Below are positions 61,072 to 64,000 of a stretch of DNA of 64,000 nt, piece by piece (position 1 is the first letter of the stretch; every line of letters begins with the position of its first letter). The notes beneath the pieces were generated by a model that was not told the DNA's origin, ran no database searches, and saw nothing but the letters and a program-made list of their open reading frames with translations. Made by a program: the position numbers and the translations under genes. Source of the stretch: CAZLMG01 sp964560765 (lineage in GTDB: Bacteria > Bdellovibrionota_B > Oligoflexia > Oligoflexales > CAZLMG01); NCBI GenBank assembly GCA_964560765.1, contig CAZLMG010000014.1, positions 41,992-105,991 on the forward strand, read 5' to 3'.

Positions 61072-63459
61072 TCATCTTGTCGGATCTGACCTCAGAAATA
61101 GCCCACTTTCAGGTTTGAGCGTCAGTTGCTTTGCCGTTACATTCGCGCCATTGTTGACACCATCATCCTGGCAGGAGGTTGCGCGTAATCGTTGTAGGGA
61201 TTTTTTCGGAAATAGCTGCGCCAAGTCAAAGCGCGCTGCGGAGTGCGCGGACATGTTGGCTAATACGACTCCATTTTCAAATTCACGAACCATGACGTCT
61301 GCATGGCTGTGTACTGATATGCGGCGAATCTGCACAGGTTCTGTGCCTTCGGCGGTGATGCCGAGTGACACTTGAGTCAACGAGTGATTTGCTTTCATCC
61401 GAAACGTAAATACTTGTCGGCGAAAGCCACCGTGACCCGTAATGCCCATCAACCCTGAGAGCACTGCCTTTTGATTCGCCGCCAAGCCACTTTCGTCCAG
61501 TACCTTCACTTTGATTTCGCGTGGGGTACTGCTATAAGCGTCTCGCTCTGGAATAAAAGGTACCTGCCGCGCAGCCTGAACCTCCAGGGCAAGAGTTATG
61601 TCTTGGCCAGGAGTGATGTGCACATCACTTAGAACAAAGTACATGTTGCGTCCGCTATGGTCTGACTTAGCTCGCAGTTGCAGGAACGGGGGAGTGTCGG
61701 CTTCCTCAGGAATGACTCGCCTTACGCCTAGAGTCGCACCGTGCTTCCATTGCTTCAGAAAGCGATCAGTAAGTCTCCTTCCGTGTCCTTGCAGTTGATC
61801 TGGAGTCTGCAGTGCCAATCGACGAATGGGACCCTTTGGTGCGCCCAGCCATTGTGGTGCCGCGTCCTTGCCTCCAGACATCTCATCGTACATTCCTGCA
61901 TTCTTGAGGTCGCTGGAATTGCACGTCGGAAACACCGCGCTGAGTGGGGCAGCAGTATCACCATCGCCCGTAGCTTGGCCCACTCCCATGCCCAAGATCG
62001 TTGCATACGCCATGAGCATGCGCAGGTAGGGGCGAGATTTGTTTGGGTTCGCGCGATACTCTGCTGGAATCTTGTTCACTACATAATTCAAACTTCTCTT
62101 GCCACCGACAGGATTGGGGCGATCATGCCAGTAGGTGATTCGATTGATGCCGGTGGAAAACGCGGAAAGATACATGTCTTCGGGAGTGAGCTTTTCAGCT
62201 TCGATTCCATCAAGGTGGGCAATCGACCGCTGATGAAAACTAGCATTTCCATCTGCGATTATCATCCTGTCTGGCAATAGCTGGCGCAGGATTCGATAGA
62301 AATCTGCTCGACCTTGCCGCCAGCGATCGACACCATTAACAATTCCGTTGTCCGCTATTCCATTTAGGTCGAAATCTGCGGCTCGACCAAACATATCGAG
62401 TGTGCTGATTGAGTTGTCAGATACATCCAAAGTAATGCCATCTAATTCTTCTAAAGTTTGTTCGCCGCTCTGGCCGGAGTTCTGCTGAAAGTACGAAGCC
62501 AACACATTGGCGTGGGCAGTTTGTGGCGCGTGGGAGTTACCGCGCGCATAGTTTACCACCCAGATCTTGACCGCAGATTTGTCTGCATTTCCGTATGGGC
62601 CCTCCAGAACATGAGGCGCGACATAGAGTGGTCCAAACTTTTGCGCATCGGACCCATAGGCTCCACGTTTCACAGTGAGGATGTCGGATTTTTCTTTCCC
62701 GCTGCTGTGCGGACAGATGACGTTGGCTTGGATACGCGTGACGACTGCATGCTCGAATGTTTTGTAGTCGCGGTCGTTGAGTTTTCGACTTACGATAGTG
62801 ATATCGTCGCCAACGCATTGCGGAGTCTGGTGGGAGCGGCCAGCACAGCGTCCACTTAACCCATCGCGAAAGCGACTGGCGGTACCCAATGGAATACATA
62901 TCTTGTCTGAGCCTTTTGGCAACGAGAAGGCGTTATTGGTACCTGGGTGGTAAAGCCAGAAGTCCGCCGAGCGAAAATTCCGACGAACTTCGGCAAGATT
63001 CGGATTAAGCCCATTACCATTATGGTGAACTAAGACCAGTCGATCCTGATATCGTCTTTTGTAGGTCAACAGATGCTCAAGATATTTTCCGAAGTTACCG
63101 CCAGGTATTTGCCGAAATTCATCTTCCACTCCCTTGCCGATAAGCCCGAGGTAATTTTTGTACAAATCGGTCCATGCCTCTGCCGAGTTTTGCCCTACAT
63201 TTTGTGTCGCTAATCCATCACGAAATCCCTCGGGGCGAAACGCCACAGGCTTAGGAAATGCATTGCGGAAGATAGGCAGGTTTACCGTCGGTACTCGCGC
63301 TGAAGACAGCTCCATCTCTGTGTCCCTTGGTATTTTGTGTGCCGAAATTTCGGATTCATTGGGATTCTTCTCCGACTCTGCGCCGGGATGGCCGCAGCCA
63401 GATGTCATAAGGAAGGCGACGACAAGAAAACGAAGCTGAGATTTGGTTATACGCATCAT
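61072..63459 (-). CDS. Glycoside-hydrolase-like (TIM-barrel) lipoprotein
   Basis: A 795-residue lipoprotein (MTSGC lipobox). Residues about 100-520 look like a TIM barrel of a putative glycosidase: FWLYHPGTNNAFSLPKG, the acidic strand end LDGITLDVSDN (about 335-345), WRQGRADFYRILRQLLPDRM then IIADGN (about 400) and HLDGIEAE (about 415), where catalytic Asp/Glu pairs would lie at strand ends. The C-terminal about 250 residues form one or two beta-sandwich domains. It resembles hypothetical GHL-type glycosyl hydrolases, but I cannot name a family with certainty. It would act on polysaccharide at the cell surface. GGAGAGG precedes two ATG codons. The stop lies next to the transposase relic. Confidence 0.6.
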   Translation of the reverse strand: MMRITKSQLRFLVVAFLMTSGCGHPGAESEKNPNESEISAHKIPRDTEMELSSARVPTVNLPIFRNAFPKPVAFRPEGFRDGLATQNVGQNSAEAWTDLYKNYLGLIGKGVEDEFRQIPGGNFGKYLEHLLTYKRRYQDRLVLVHHNGNGLNPNLAEVRRNFRSADFWLYHPGTNNAFSLPKGSDKICIPLGTASRFRDGLSGRCAGRSHQTPQCVGDDITIVSRKLNDRDYKTFEHAVVTRIQANVICPHSSGKEKSDILTVKRGAYGSDAQKFGPLYVAPHVLEGPYGNADKSAVKIWVVNYARGNSHAPQTAHANVLASYFQQNSGQSGEQTLEELDGITLDVSDNSISTLDMFGRAADFDLNGIADNGIVNGVDRWRQGRADFYRILRQLLPDRMIIADGNASFHQRSIAHLDGIEAEKLTPEDMYLSAFSTGINRITYWHDRPNPVGGKRSLNYVVNKIPAEYRANPNKSRPYLRMLMAYATILGMGVGQATGDGDTAAPLSAVFPTCNSSDLKNAGMYDEMSGGKDAAPQWLGAPKGPIRRLALQTPDQLQGHGRRLTDRFLKQWKHGATLGVRRVIPEEADTPPFLQLRAKSDHSGRNMYFVLSDVHITPGQDITLALEVQAARQVPFIPERDAYSSTPREIKVKVLDESGLAANQKAVLSGLMGITGHGGFRRQVFTFRMKANHSLTQVSLGITAEGTEPVQIRRISVHSHADVMVREFENGVVLANMSAHSAARFDLAQLFPKKSLQRLRATSCQDDGVNNGANVTAKQLTLKPESGLFLRSDPTR

Positions 63460-63923
63460 TCAGGCCTCTCCGTCTAGGGGCGGTTTCCCGCAGCAACCTG
63501 CGCCATTGGCACTTGTTGAATGTGTCTTTAGACGGTTGAGTTGCAGTCGATGTGCCAGTAATGGAGTTTTGGGGAGTTTGCTGAAAACTCAGAGCAAAGC
63601 GTTCGAACTTTTTGGAGAAGACAGGCCGCCTGTAGAAATCTCGCGGCAGACTTTTCCCGCAAGTTGCGGAATATTCGCTGAAAGTATCCATGAGACCCGT
63701 CTTCACCTTTGCCATCCTGATTTGTGATCGTGGGCACAGGACCTAACCATGGGATACGTCGATCAAAATCCTGAATTTGTTCATTCAACCCGCAGGAAAG
63801 TGGGCAATCGGCAGTCGAACTCAGGAACGCTGAGGAGCAGGTGCGTCGCTGTGGATCCCTTGCATGCTTGCTTGATGCGGGTGAATCTAATATAACCCTC
63901 AGATGTTATTTCTGAATGTGCCT
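63460..63923. other. Intergenic region before tRNA-Arg
   Basis: About 460 bases holding the promoter of the GH-like gene (leftward) and of the tRNA (rightward). Short open frames occur on both strands without ribosome sites or recognisable motifs. Confidence 0.4.
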
Positions 63924-63998
63924 GGCCCCATAGTTAAATGGATATAATGAGCCCTTCCTAAGGGTTAGTTCTTGGTTCGATTCCAGGTGGGGCCGCCA
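63924..63998 (+). tRNA. tRNA-Arg (anticodon CCU)
   Basis: A complete cloverleaf: acceptor GGCCCCA/TGGGGCC, D-arm GTTA/TAAT, anticodon arm AGCCC-TTCCTAA-GGGTT with anticodon CCT (reads AGG), T-arm CTTGG-TTCGATT-CCAGG, discriminator G and an encoded CCA end. tRNA-Arg 3' ends are frequent integration sites, and the sequence past the window could hold an element. Confidence 0.97.
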
Positions 63999-64000
63999 CT

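Noticed and set aside
1..64000. CRISPR array, rRNA operon or intact insertion sequence
   Set aside because: No regularly spaced direct repeats, rRNA-like blocks or complete transposase gene were seen; only the eroded relic near 60.5-61.1 kb.

Overview
The window looks like chromosomal DNA of a Gram-negative, probably Bdellovibrionota (Oligoflexia-like) bacterium. This is an inference from content: many exported proteins and lipobox lipoproteins, type IV pilins, outer-membrane barrels, small c-type cytochromes, a Leptospira/Bdellovibrio-type DUF1554 lectin-like domain, and several exported enzymes of kinds usually aimed at other cells. Myxococcota or another deltaproteobacterial lineage is possible. 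Base composition is roughly balanced. Genes are short-spaced on both strands, with ATGA/GTGA overlaps and GTG or TTG starts. There is no rRNA, CRISPR array or intact mobile element. One eroded transposase lies at about 60.5-61.1 kb, and a tRNA-Arg(CCU) ends the window.

0-8.4 kb: a DUF3309 membrane peptide, an OmpA-like periplasmic protein, an exported V8-like serine protease, an exported protein with an ADP-ribosyltransferase-like C-terminus, and a four-gene minus-strand operon (lipoprotein, FadL-like barrel, CREST/ceramidase-type membrane hydrolase, exported protein). 8.6-14.8 kb: a UbiB/ABC1 kinase with a large N-terminal extension, an exported NuiA-domain protein, and two lipoproteins, one with a DUF1554 domain. 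14.9-19.6 kb: a redox-looking operon (membrane protein, porin, FMN-binding-like protein, cytochrome c) divergent from an ECF sigma factor, which converges on a two-gene unit that may contain its membrane regulator. 19.7-26.3 kb: an M6 metalloprotease lipoprotein with a clear terminator, then a three-gene minor-pilin-like operon whose first protein ends in a Hint (intein/hedgehog-like) domain.

26.6-34.6 kb: exported and lipoprotein hypotheticals, an XRE regulator with a candidate operator, a truncated globin divergent from a tandem CDGSH protein around a palindrome, an exported beta-propeller followed by an exported RelE/ParE-fold protein, a short catalase-like exported protein behind an AT-rich island, DUF2177 and YheU. 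34.7-38.1 kb: eutBC with an outer-membrane barrel and a Cys-repeat exported protein. 38.3-46.6 kb: a transglutaminase-elicitor lipoprotein, a CoA-binding protein, a zinc alcohol dehydrogenase, HemF and an LRR protein. 46.7-64 kb: PilA, a TIG/kelch lipoprotein with a sigma-54-type promoter, an exported Fic protein with an overlapping partner, two cytochrome-like lipoproteins, a pseudo-kinase/response-regulator pair, a GNAT, an exported FAD/NAD-type protein, a beta-helix lipoprotein, a transposase remnant and a GH-like lipoprotein.

The recurring theme is exported enzymes that act on proteins or NAD-linked targets (Fic, ART-like, transglutaminase, RelE-fold, proteases) plus a nuclease-inhibitor domain. 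This would fit a predatory, epibiotic or host-associated life, but nothing here proves secretion to another cell.
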